29,655 nucleotides of DNA, from assembly GCA_937920105.1 (NCBI GenBank), contig CALETH010000113.1, forward strand, positions 1 through 29,655. The letters are read 5' to 3'. The position numbers and the translations under genes were made by a program. The notes beneath the pieces were generated by a model that was not told the DNA's origin, made no database searches, and worked only from the letters and a program-made list of their open reading frames with translations. This DNA comes from an uncultured Bacteroidota bacterium (lineage in GTDB: Bacteria > Bacteroidota > Ignavibacteria > UBA10030 > UBA8401). Of the stretch, positions 1-6,685 are shown one piece after another. Numbering within the stretch: position 1 is the first letter of the stretch; every line of letters begins with the position of its first letter.

Positions 1-1
1 C

Positions 2-1009
2 ACAAAAGTTGGTGAACAAGAATTTTTAGAAATAGAAAATATTGTGAATGAAAAAATTTCGGAACACATCGCTTTGCAACATCACCGCAACATTCCATTT
101 GATGAAGCAAAAAAAATGGGTGCGTTGATGTTTTTTGGAGATAAGTATGGTGAAAAAGTCAATGTGGTTCAGTTTGGAGAATATAGTAAGGAATTTTGCG
201 GCGGAACTCACGTAAAAAACACGAGCGAAATCGGATTTTTCAAAATTCGTTCGGAAGGAAGCAGTGCCAGCGGAGTGCGTCGCATAGAAGCATTAACGCA
301 CAACTACGCTGTAGAATATCTTGAACTGCAAAATAAAACTTATCGCGAACGTGTAGAGTATGCGTATCATTTGATTGATGAAATTCAGAATATTCAAAAA
401 CAATTACCAAGCACTTCTCCACTTGCAAAAAAAGATACGACTGGACTTGATGTTGAACTTCGAGAATTAGAACAAATTCCGGAAATTCCAACATCCATCA
501 GCACAAAAGATTTGCAAGAAAAATTTGGTGAGCAGTTTGCACTTTTTCAACAATTAGAAAAATTTATTCTCACCATTGCTGAAGAAAAAAAGTTCTTTGA
601 AAAAGAATTTACCAAAACACAATTAGTTTCTGCATCTTCCGTGTTGGAGGATTTTATTCAATATGCAGAAATCATGAATGGATTTAAAATCATTGCAAAA
701 AAAATTGATGCAGCGGATAACGAAACTTTAAAATCTCTCGGAGATACATTGCGTTCAAAAATTGGAAGTGGCGTTGGGGTTCTTGCTTCTATAATAGATG
801 GCAAAGTTGCGTTGGTGTGTGTAGTGAGTGATGACCTTATTAAAACAAAAAATTTACAAGCCGGAAAAATTGTTGGTGCAGTAGCAAAACTTGTTGGCGG
901 TGGTGGCGGCGGAAAACCACATCTTGCCACTGCCGGCGGAAAAGATGTTGAAAAATTAGATGATACGTTACAACAAGTGCATACTACTATAAAAGAAATG
1001 ATGGGATAA
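2..1009 (+). CDS. alaS: alanyl-tRNA synthetase, C-terminal part (5' end outside window)
   Basis: The reading frame is open from the window edge, so this is the last 335 residues of a protein usually near 870-900 residues. AlaS charges tRNA-Ala in the cytoplasm and hydrolyses mischarged Ser/Gly-tRNA-Ala. What is present is the end of the editing domain, with the zinc-binding C-G-G-T-H signature (Cys codon at 197-199, with the motif His four residues on), followed by a helical linker and the C-Ala/DHHA1 domain ending in the glycine-rich G-G-G-G-G-G-K-P-H...A-G-G-K segment near 895-950. The aminoacylation domain and the HxxxH half of the editing site lie upstream, outside the window. The G-rich run is normal for DHHA1 and is not a repeat expansion. 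A good terminator hairpin follows the stop directly, so the gene probably ends its transcription unit here. Confidence 0.97.
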   Translation, partial: TKVGEQEFLEIENIVNEKISEHIALQHHRNIPFDEAKKMGALMFFGDKYGEKVNVVQFGEYSKEFCGGTHVKNTSEIGFFKIRSEGSSASGVRRIEALTHNYAVEYLELQNKTYRERVEYAYHLIDEIQNIQKQLPSTSPLAKKDTTGLDVELRELEQIPEIPTSISTKDLQEKFGEQFALFQQLEKFILTIAEEKKFFEKEFTKTQLVSASSVLEDFIQYAEIMNGFKIIAKKIDAADNETLKSLGDTLRSKIGSGVGVLASIIDGKVALVCVVSDDLIKTKNLQAGKIVGAVAKLVGGGGGGKPHLATAGGKDVEKLDDTLQQVHTTIKEMMG

Positions 1010-1012
1010 TTT

Positions 1013-1038
1013 TTCCTCTCTTAAAGGAGAGGAATTTT
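1013..1038 (+). terminator. intrinsic terminator after alaS
   Basis: A perfect 8-bp stem, TTCCTCTC (1013-1020) with GAGAGGAA (1027-1034), has a 6-base loop and is followed by TTTT. It starts four bases after the alaS stop codon. Confidence 0.75.
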
Positions 1039-1047
1039 CAATACATT

Positions 1048-1147
1048 GTCATTCCCGCATGTTCCTGACCTGTCGTCAGGACAGGTTTTAGCGGGAATCC
1101 ATTTTCTGGATGTCCGATAATCCCGACGAGTCGGGACGGACATGACG
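1048..1147. repeat. composite palindromic repeat, GTCATTCC family, copy 1
   Basis: The element begins GTCATTCCCGC and ends GACATGAC, with outer ends GTCAT/ATGAC inverted. It holds two hairpins joined by a spacer reading AATCCATTTTCTGGATGT. The first hairpin (CCCGC/GCGGG) carries an extra nested palindrome, and the second is CCCGA-CGAG-TCGGG. The whole is clearly homologous to 7178-7258. Related copies lie at 10377, 12038, 23374 and 26639. It resembles the dispersed GTCATTCC...GGAATCC repeats seen in many bacterial genomes. Confidence 0.85.
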
Positions 1148-1157
1148 ATATCAAAAC

Positions 1158-1188
1158 AATCTCACTACCATAAACTCCATCTACACAA
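1158..1188 (+). repeat. duplicate of the GGGPS gene 5' end (relic start)
   Basis: This 31-base stretch matches 2291-2321, which spans the start codon of the GGGPS gene, at 28 of 31 positions without gaps (offset 1133). Here the start codon ATG has become ATA. Read in the same phase it gives I-N-S-I-Y-T against the gene's M-N-S-T-Y-T. It ends exactly where the serine hydrolase start codon begins, so that gene and its trailer are bracketed by a direct repeat. Confidence 0.8.
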
Positions 1189-2250
1189 ATGACAAAAACT
1201 GAACTATTACAGGAAATTGAAAATAAAAAAACTCCATCTATTCAATATTACATATTTGACCAACACAACATTATAGATTCATTTCAAAAAGGATTTAGTG
1301 ATATTGCCAAAAAGAAAACCGTTGATGTCAATACAACGTACCCTGCCTTTTCAGTAACTAAAACATTTACTGCACTTGCAATTTTACAATTGGTAGAAAA
1401 AGGAAAAATAGATATTGAAAAAGCCATCATTACTTATCTGCCTGATTTTCCATATCCAACTGAAATAACTGTGAAACACATTTTAAACCATACAGCAGGA
1501 ATACCAAATCCAATACCTCTTTCTTGGATACATTTAGAAAATGAACATCCAACATTTGATAGAAATTTATTCTTTCATACAATTTTTAATAAAAATAAAA
1601 AAACAAAATCTACACCTAATGAAAAATTTGCTTATTCAAATTTGGGTTATGTTATTTTGGGACAACTCATTGAAAAAGTAACGGATAAAATCTATGAAGA
1701 GTATATCAATGAAAATATCATTCAAAAACTTACAGTGAGCCAAAATGATTTGGCTTTTTTAATTCCTAATAAAGATAATCATGCAAAGGGTTATCATAAA
1801 AAATGGTCCTTCAGCAATTTCTTTTTAGGATTATTTATTGACAAATCTAAATTTATGGGAGCAACTGAAGAACAATGGCGTTCATTTAAAAATTTTTATG
1901 TAAATGGAACATCGTACGGTGGATTAATTGGCAAACCAACTGCCTTTGTGAAATACGTTCAAGAATTATTGAACGATAAAAGTATTCTCATTTCTGAAAA
2001 ATATAAAACAATGTTATTTCAAGAAAATAAAAATAATCATGGTGCTGATACGGGAATGTGTTTAAGTTGGTTTTCGGGAAAACTCAATGGAATTACATAT
2101 TATGCACACGCAGGCGGAGGTGGAGGGCATTACTGCGAAATTAGAATTTATCCTGAAATAAAAAAAGGCAGCGTTATTTTTTTTAATCGAACAGGAATGT
2201 CAGACGAAAGATATTTAGATAACGTTGACACTATCTATATAAATAATTAA
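1189..2250 (+). CDS. serine hydrolase, beta-lactamase/class C PBP-like family
   Basis: The protein has 353 residues and the three active-site elements of the beta-lactamase-like serine hydrolase fold: S-V-T-K (Ser55, Lys58), Y-S-N (149-151) and H-A-G-G (307-310) in place of the KTG box. Members of this family act as esterases, peptidases or DD-peptidase-like enzymes; the substrate cannot be read from sequence. No signal peptide or lipobox is visible at the N-terminus, so a cytoplasmic location is likely. The gene is visibly more A+T-rich than the GGGPS gene beside it. Its start codon directly abuts a duplicated piece of the GGGPS start region and a second copy of that piece follows its 3' trailer, which suggests it was inserted upstream of GGGPS. 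No strong ribosome binding site is present. Confidence 0.88.
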   Translation: MTKTELLQEIENKKTPSIQYYIFDQHNIIDSFQKGFSDIAKKKTVDVNTTYPAFSVTKTFTALAILQLVEKGKIDIEKAIITYLPDFPYPTEITVKHILNHTAGIPNPIPLSWIHLENEHPTFDRNLFFHTIFNKNKKTKSTPNEKFAYSNLGYVILGQLIEKVTDKIYEEYINENIIQKLTVSQNDLAFLIPNKDNHAKGYHKKWSFSNFFLGLFIDKSKFMGATEEQWRSFKNFYVNGTSYGGLIGKPTAFVKYVQELLNDKSILISEKYKTMLFQENKNNHGADTGMCLSWFSGKLNGITYYAHAGGGGGHYCEIRIYPEIKKGSVIFFNRTGMSDERYLDNVDTIYINN

Positions 2251-2290
2251 GTAATAAATTCAACAATTATATTTTTTATGAAAAAAATTT

Positions 2291-2321
2291 AATCTCACTA
2301 CCATGAATTCCACCTACACAA
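2291..2321 (+). repeat. GGGPS 5' end, intact partner of the repeat at 1158-1188
   Basis: The 31 bases span the leader AATCTCACTACC, the start ATG at 2303-2305 and the first codons of the GGGPS gene. They match 1158-1188 at 28 of 31 positions. Confidence 0.8.
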
Positions 2322-3064
2322 CACTCATAAAAAAATCCGAGCAATTCGGAGCCGGTTATCTTATCCTTATAGACCCGGACAAAACCGATGAAAAAAAACT
2401 TCCGGAATTTATCCGCCATGCAACAGATGCCGGCGTGGATGGATTTCTTGTTGGCGGAAGTTTAATAATGGATAATTCATTTCATCACTGCATCCGCACC
2501 ATAAAAAATAATACCAATGTTCCCGTCATTATATTTCCGGGAAATGTGCAGCAAGTTTCCAACGAAGCCGATGCAATATTATTTCTTTCTCTTATCAGCG
2601 GACGCAATCCTGAATATTTAATTGGCAGTCATGTTGTTGCTGCACCAATGATAAAAAAAATCGGATTGGAAACAATTCCCACAGCATATCTGTTAATAGA
2701 ATCCGGAAAAACAACCTCTGCGGAATTTATGAGCAACACTAAACCACTTCCCCGTCACAAACCGGATATTGCTGTTGCACACTCCTTAGCAGCGGAATAT
2801 CTTGGTTTTAAAATGCTGTATTTGGAAGCCGGCAGTGGTGCAGAAAATTCTGTTCCCGAAGAAATCATCCACGCAATTTCTCAACACACCTCTCTCCCGC
2901 TCATTGTTGGCGGCGGAATTACTTCTCCCGAAATTGCCCGCAAAAAAGTAGAAGCCGGTGCAAAATTTATTGTTACCGGAAATGTGTTAGAAAAAAATGG
3001 TGAAAAGGATTTTATAAAAGAGTTTGTGAGTGCGATTCATAAAAAAAATATTAATGGAGAATAA
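2303..3064 (+). CDS. geranylgeranylglyceryl phosphate synthase family protein (GGGPS/PcrB)
   Basis: This 253-residue TIM-barrel enzyme is expected to join a polyprenyl diphosphate to sn-glycerol-1-phosphate, giving an ether-linked prenylglyceryl phosphate. That is the first committed step of archaeal-type lipids, and homologues also occur in Bacteroidota and Bacillus. Recognisable elements are I-D-P-D-K (23-27), the phosphate-binding Y-L-E-A-G-S-G-A (173-180), V-G-G-G-I (202-206) and T-G-N (225-227). The length is normal. Prenyl chain length (C20, C35 or other) cannot be decided by eye. The last codons read H-K-K-N-I-N-G-E-stop, while a relic copy of this 3' end at 3518-3575 reads H-K-K-stop, so the present C-terminus may be secondarily extended. 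Both ends of the gene are duplicated on the far side of its neighbours. Confidence 0.93.
   Translation: MNSTYTTLIKKSEQFGAGYLILIDPDKTDEKKLPEFIRHATDAGVDGFLVGGSLIMDNSFHHCIRTIKNNTNVPVIIFPGNVQQVSNEADAILFLSLISGRNPEYLIGSHVVAAPMIKKIGLETIPTAYLLIESGKTTSAEFMSNTKPLPRHKPDIAVAHSLAAEYLGFKMLYLEAGSGAENSVPEEIIHAISQHTSLPLIVGGGITSPEIARKKVEAGAKFIVTGNVLEKNGEKDFIKEFVSAIHKKNINGE
2992..3046 (+). repeat. GGGPS 3' end, partner of the repeat at 3518-3575
   Basis: The last part of the GGGPS coding sequence matches 3518-3572 at 48 of 55 positions without gaps (offset 526), including an uninterrupted run of more than 20 bases centred near 3018. Confidence 0.85.
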
Positions 3065-3066
3065 TT

Positions 3067-3519
3067 ATGACACTAAACAACATTGCTTGGAGTTTTACAA
3101 CAGAATACTATTCCAGTAAAGAAAAATTTAACCAAGAAGTCATAAAATATCAAAAAGATATTTATGAAAATGATAGTAATTGGATTCCTGGCGAAATTGC
3201 ATTTCCCGTTGCTGAATTACAAATTCAATATACAGCTTGGATAACAAGCCCATCTGATTTATTAGAAAATGAAACTCTCATTAATGATGACAAAAATATC
3301 TTTGAAGAAACACCTAATGATAAAGAACACCAAGTTGAAATTCTTGCTACACTCAAAGCCGATAACGGTAAAAATTTTACAGCATTAGAATTTTTAATGA
3401 AAGCCCATAATCAACAAGCAAACAAAGAACTTGGAGACCATGTATTTTTTGAAGGTACAGATGAAAATCCTAAAATAATTAATGGATTACCAACATATTT
3501 TATTGCTTGTGGTAGTTAA
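3067..3519 (+). CDS. uncharacterised 150-residue protein
   Basis: I do not recognise a family. The product is an acidic, soluble-looking protein with no signal peptide or membrane segment. It has an aromatic N-terminus (I-A-W-S-F-T-T-E-Y-Y) and a second aromatic patch (I-Q-Y-T-A-W) near residues 53-58. It starts two bases after the GGGPS stop codon, and a relic of the GGGPS 3' end begins at its own stop, so it looks like a single-gene insertion at the end of GGGPS. It is visibly more A+T-rich than GGGPS. The open frame with normal amino acid composition supports real coding, and translation is probably coupled to GGGPS. Confidence 0.7.
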   Translation: MTLNNIAWSFTTEYYSSKEKFNQEVIKYQKDIYENDSNWIPGEIAFPVAELQIQYTAWITSPSDLLENETLINDDKNIFEETPNDKEHQVEILATLKADNGKNFTALEFLMKAHNQQANKELGDHVFFEGTDENPKIINGLPTYFIACGS

Positions 3520-3575
3520 AAAATAGTGAGAAGGATTTTATAAAAGAGTTTGTGAAATTGATACATAAAAAATAA
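3518..3575 (+). repeat. relic of the GGGPS 3' end, displaced behind the 150-codon gene
   Basis: Read in the GGGPS phase the segment gives S-E-K-D-F-I-K-E-F-V-K-L-I-H-K-K and a TAA stop (3573-3575), against G-E-K-D-F-I-K-E-F-V-S-A-I-H-K-K in the intact gene. It has no start codon or upstream coding, so it is a remnant and not a gene. Nucleotide match to 2992-3046 is 48 of 55. Confidence 0.85.
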
Positions 3576-3584
3576 TATTTTACA

Positions 3585-3974
3585 ATGAACCCAGAAATTA
3601 AAACCTATAACAATTCACAAACAGACGAAGAGAAAAAAATCTGCAACACACTTGCAAAGCATATTTGTTTATGCGTACCCGAAGCAGAAAACAAAATTTG
3701 GCATGCCCACCCTGTTTGGTTTTTAGATGGAAATCCCATTGTAGGATACAGCAAACTAAAAAACTGCATCCGCTTATTATTTTGGAGCGGACAATCTTTT
3801 GATGAAGAAATTTTACAAAAAGAAGGAAGTTTTAAAGCAGCAGAAATTCGTTATACCTCAGCAAAGCAAATTAATAAAGAAGATGTAACTCGCTGGTTAG
3901 AAAAAGCAAAAACAATTCAATGGGATTACAAAAACATTGTGAAAAGAAAAGGTGTGCTTGAAAGACTGAAGTAA
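3585..3974 (+). CDS. DUF1801 domain protein (YdhG-like)
   Basis: The 129-residue protein matches my recollection of the DUF1801/YdhG-like family (an alpha/beta fold related to frataxin-like or iron-chaperone-annotated proteins), whose function is not established. Diagnostic stretches are K-I-W-H-A-H-P-V-W-F near residue 38, N-P-I-V-G-Y-S-K-L-K near 50, the central L-L-F-W-S-G-Q-S-F, and C-terminal I-Q-W-D-Y-K-N-I-V. It is full length for the small single-domain form. It lies ten bases after the GGGPS 3' relic and belongs to a run of small same-strand genes with short gaps. Confidence 0.85.
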   Translation: MNPEIKTYNNSQTDEEKKICNTLAKHICLCVPEAENKIWHAHPVWFLDGNPIVGYSKLKNCIRLLFWSGQSFDEEILQKEGSFKAAEIRYTSAKQINKEDVTRWLEKAKTIQWDYKNIVKRKGVLERLK

Positions 3975-3995
3975 TCCATAAGAGACAACATAGTT

Positions 3996-4415
3996 ATGAC
4001 GCTAACTCTTGACAATATAAAAGAACCAATTGAATTCAATCCCGTTGAATTGAAAACCATCGAAAGTAATTTGAATAAACTGAATGGTAAAACAATTTCA
4101 TTTGCAATACTCACAGATACAACAACTAATTCATATATTCAATGTGCCGGAAATAAAACAAAATTAACAGTAGAACTTAGACATTACAATAAAAATACTT
4201 TCAAGCATTATGTTTTAGGTAAGAAGGTTAATAAAAAAAATGTTGCTTGGACACAAATTCATTGCAAAGTTGGTCCAATTAATCTTCAATTAAATGAAGT
4301 ATTGACTTTAAAAGACGCAGAAGAATTATTTGCAAATTTTCTAGAAGGAAAAAGTTTTAGTAAAAAATTTATGAAACGTAACATCACAAAAATATTTTTT
4401 GAAAAAAAGAAATAA
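3996..4415 (+). CDS. uncharacterised 139-residue protein
   Basis: I do not recognise it. The sequence is soluble-looking, with a Lys/Phe-rich basic C-terminus (S-F-S-K-K-F-M-K-R-N onward) and two cysteines, in Q-C-A-G and H-C-K-V. There is no signal peptide or membrane span. It sits 21 bases after the DUF1801 gene and 5 bases before the DUF4256 gene, which suggests one transcript. Base composition is strongly A+T-rich, like its small neighbours. Confidence 0.65.
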   Translation: MTLTLDNIKEPIEFNPVELKTIESNLNKLNGKTISFAILTDTTTNSYIQCAGNKTKLTVELRHYNKNTFKHYVLGKKVNKKNVAWTQIHCKVGPINLQLNEVLTLKDAEELFANFLEGKSFSKKFMKRNITKIFFEKKK

Positions 4416-4420
4416 TCACA

Positions 4421-4984
4421 ATGAAAACCAAAAAACAACTCACACCCAAACAACAAGAAGAACTTTTCAAAACACTCAAAGCCCGTTTTGAAAAAAACAT
4501 GAACCGCCATAAAAATCTTGAATGGAAAAAAATCCAAGAAAAATTAGAAACCAATCCCGAAAAACTCTGGTCACTCAACGAAATGGAACAAACCGGCGGA
4601 GCACCAGATGTTGTCAGCTATGATAAAAAATCCGGCGAATATATTTTTTACGATTGTTCCGAAGAAAGTCCCAAAGAACGCCGAAGTTTATGCTATGACC
4701 ATGAAGCACTCAATGCACGAAAAGAACACAAACCAAAAAACAGTGCAATTGATATGGCAGCAAACATGGGCATAGAACTCTTAACCGAAGAACACTATCG
4801 AGAACTACAAAAATTTGGAGAGTTTGATACAAAAACATCCAGTTGGATACAAACATCTCCCGAAATTAGAAAACTCGGCGGTGCACTTTTTTGCGACCGA
4901 CGTTACAACACCGTTTTTGTTTATCACAACGGAGCAGAATCCTACTATGCTGCCAGAGGATTTCGTGGTATGTTGAAAGTGTAA
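4421..4984 (+). CDS. DUF4256 family protein
   Basis: The 187-residue protein looks like DUF4256, a family of unknown function found in Bacteroidota, Firmicutes and others. Supporting stretches are the N-terminal L-x-x-R-F-E-K-N-M-x-R-H, the glycine-rich E-Q-T-G-G-A-P-D-V-V at about 56-65, D-C-S-E-E-S-P-K-E-R-R-S near 78-89, and the C-terminal R-R-Y-N-T-V-F-V-Y-H-N-G-A-E-S-Y-Y with A-A-R-G-F-R-G. The length is typical. No membrane segments are present. It lies 5 bases after the previous gene and 3 bases before the next. Confidence 0.88.
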   Translation: MKTKKQLTPKQQEELFKTLKARFEKNMNRHKNLEWKKIQEKLETNPEKLWSLNEMEQTGGAPDVVSYDKKSGEYIFYDCSEESPKERRSLCYDHEALNARKEHKPKNSAIDMAANMGIELLTEEHYRELQKFGEFDTKTSSWIQTSPEIRKLGGALFCDRRYNTVFVYHNGAESYYAARGFRGMLKV

Positions 4985-4987
4985 ACG

Positions 4988-5440
4988 ATGAAAACACTAA
5001 ATACAATTTTATTATTGATTATCTTTTTAATAATTTCACCACATTGTAAAAGTAATGAAAAGATGCGTATAGAAAATACATCACACAACACCTGTGTTAC
5101 AGTAGAAAATTTTACATTGCTAAAAAATTATATTCTCAAACACGGTGAAAAAATAAAATTAACTGAAATACTAACTGTTACTGATAAAAATACATTTGTA
5201 TTAAAAGCAGTTTATAAAAATAGATATATTGCTTTACAAACAATAAATGATTTTACGAGCAAAATTATTGTTATTCCCTCCGTGGGAGATTTTCCACCGT
5301 ACTTTATACGCAATACAAATAATGAATTATTTTTTTCAGCATATTATTCCAGATTTGATAGTAAAAAAGATTGGGATGAAAGAGATAAAGATTTTTGCGA
5401 AATTATATCAGGAATAAGTAAAGAACAGAAAAATAACTAA
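4988..5440 (+). CDS. uncharacterised exported protein, 150 residues
   Basis: I do not recognise a family. The first 20 residues form a signal-peptide-like segment (M-K-T-L-N then a Leu/Ile-rich core). A cysteine at position 20 follows S-P-H, which is a poor lipobox, so lipidation is doubtful. The rest is a Lys-rich soluble domain of about 125 residues. It starts 3 bases after the DUF4256 stop, consistent with co-transcription, and is very A+T-rich. Confidence 0.6.
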   Translation: MKTLNTILLLIIFLIISPHCKSNEKMRIENTSHNTCVTVENFTLLKNYILKHGEKIKLTEILTVTDKNTFVLKAVYKNRYIALQTINDFTSKIIVIPSVGDFPPYFIRNTNNELFFSAYYSRFDSKKDWDERDKDFCEIISGISKEQKNN

Positions 5441-5467
5441 CAATCATTAATTATATAAGGAATCCTT

Positions 5468-6310
5468 ATGAAAAAAATAGCAACACTACTTGTGTGTTAC
5501 TTACTACAAAACACTATAAGTTTTGCACAAACCGACACAACAAAATCACCATGGAAACATACCATCGTCAGCGGACTCAACTTATCGCAAGTTGCGTACA
5601 AAGATTGGACACAAGGCGGAGAAAATTCTTTAGCGTGGACAGTCAGCATTGATGGAAAATCCGAACAGGAACACGAAAAAACATTATGGACAAATAATTA
5701 TAAGTTTGCTTTCGGACAAACAAAAATCGGAAATCAAGAAATTCGCAAAACAGAAGATAAAATTGATTTGGAAAGCGTTTTTATCTACAAAATGGGAACA
5801 TACATTAATCCGTACGTCGCAGCAACATTAAAAACTCAATTTGCAAAAGGATATGATTATTCCGCAACACCAACAAAAGAAGTGTCACAATTTTTTGACC
5901 CTGCCTATTTAACGCAAAGTGCCGGGCTTGGGTATCAACCATTTGCAGAATTAAAAACACGCCTCGGACTTGGCGTTCGCGAAATTATTACCTCACAATT
6001 TACTTCCTACGCAGATGACCCAGCAACACTCAAAGTAGAAAAAACAAAAGTTGAAGGTGGTATAGAATCCGTAACAAATTTGGAATTGAAGTTAGATGAT
6101 AATATTTTATTCACATCAAAATTAGAGCTTTTCGATGCATTCAGCAAACTCGATGAAGTCATCGTTCGCAGCGATAATACTTTTGCAGCAAAAGTGAGCA
6201 AATACATCGTCGTTAATCTTAACATCCAACTCATCAATGAACGAGCATCTTCACCACGAACACAAATTAAAGAATCCTTATCATTAGGATTAAGTTATAC
6301 ACTTTTATAA
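5468..6310 (+). CDS. DUF3078 family outer-membrane-like protein
   Basis: The 280-residue protein has a clear signal peptide (M-K-K-I-A-T, hydrophobic core, cleavage about A20/Q21) and a body of alternating strands ending in L-G-L-S-Y-T-L-L, as in outer-membrane beta-barrels. The stretch S-Q-V-A-Y-K-D-W-T-Q-G-G-E-N-S-L near residues 40-55 is typical of DUF3078, a Bacteroidota family of unknown function. A good ribosome binding site (ATAAGGA) lies upstream, unlike most genes in this window, which suggests higher expression. mscL follows 9 bases later, so the two may share a transcript. Confidence 0.88.
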   Translation: MKKIATLLVCYLLQNTISFAQTDTTKSPWKHTIVSGLNLSQVAYKDWTQGGENSLAWTVSIDGKSEQEHEKTLWTNNYKFAFGQTKIGNQEIRKTEDKIDLESVFIYKMGTYINPYVAATLKTQFAKGYDYSATPTKEVSQFFDPAYLTQSAGLGYQPFAELKTRLGLGVREIITSQFTSYADDPATLKVEKTKVEGGIESVTNLELKLDDNILFTSKLELFDAFSKLDEVIVRSDNTFAAKVSKYIVVNLNIQLINERASSPRTQIKESLSLGLSYTLL

Positions 6311-6319
6311 TTTACGACT

Positions 6320-6631
6320 ATGAAAAAAATATTATCAGAATTTAAAGAGTTTGCCATGAAAGGCAACGTTATTGATTTAGCAATCGGAGTTATTATTGCC
6401 GGCGCATTTGGGAAAATAGTAAATTCTCTTATAGAAGATATCATCACTCCTATCATTCTTAAACCTTTACTAGATGCCTCCGGTGCTAAAACAATAGAAA
6501 CATGGGCACCTAATGGAATGTTATTAGGAAAATTTATTTCTTCTGTAATTTCATTCACACTTATTGCCTTTGTATTATTTCTTATTGTCAAAGGTATTAA
6601 TGCTTCACGAAAAAAAGAAAACCAACAATAA
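6320..6631 (+). CDS. mscL: large-conductance mechanosensitive channel MscL
   Basis: MscL is a homopentameric inner-membrane channel that opens under membrane tension to release solutes during osmotic downshock. The product has an N-terminal amphipathic helix (E-F-K-E-F-A-M-K-G-N), TM1 with the family signature D-L-A-I-G-V-I-I-A-G-A-F-G-K-I-V, a short external loop (about 48-70), and TM2 (F-I-S-S-V-I-S-F onward) ending in a basic tail. At 103 residues it is shorter than the usual 125-150, through a compact loop and an almost absent C-terminal helical bundle. Those parts are variable in the family, so it is probably functional. Confidence 0.95.
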   Translation: MKKILSEFKEFAMKGNVIDLAIGVIIAGAFGKIVNSLIEDIITPIILKPLLDASGAKTIETWAPNGMLLGKFISSVISFTLIAFVLFLIVKGINASRKKENQQ

Positions 6632-6647
6632 TTTTTTTACAAAAAAA

Positions 6648-6672
6648 CCCCTCGCCGTTTATTACGGCGGGG
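6648..6672. terminator. hairpin between mscL and mreD, possible terminator
   Basis: The stem is CGCCG/CGGCG extended by CCC/GGG past one bulged T, with a 7-base loop. A run of seven A lies just before it, giving a U-tract only on the minus-strand transcript, and no T-tract follows on the plus strand. Termination of mscL transcription is therefore uncertain. Confidence 0.5.
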
Positions 6673-6685
6673 ATAATTATAACTG

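Noticed and set aside
885..925. GGCGGTGGTGGC run as a microsatellite or CRISPR-like repeat
   Set aside because: It encodes the conserved glycine motif of the AlaS C-terminal domain.
658..930. Minus-strand open frame inside alaS with a proline run
   Set aside because: It is the antisense reading of the glycine-rich DHHA1 region; the plus-strand protein is clearly real.
3996..4040. Similarity of the start of the 3996 gene (ATGACGCTAAC) to the start of the 3067 gene (ATGACACTAAA)
   Set aside because: The match is only about 10 bases, needs a gap, and the proteins do not resemble each other further on.
4988..5047. Lipobox in the 150-residue exported protein
   Set aside because: The residues before the cysteine are S-P-H, which does not fit the lipobox pattern; only a signal peptide is supported.
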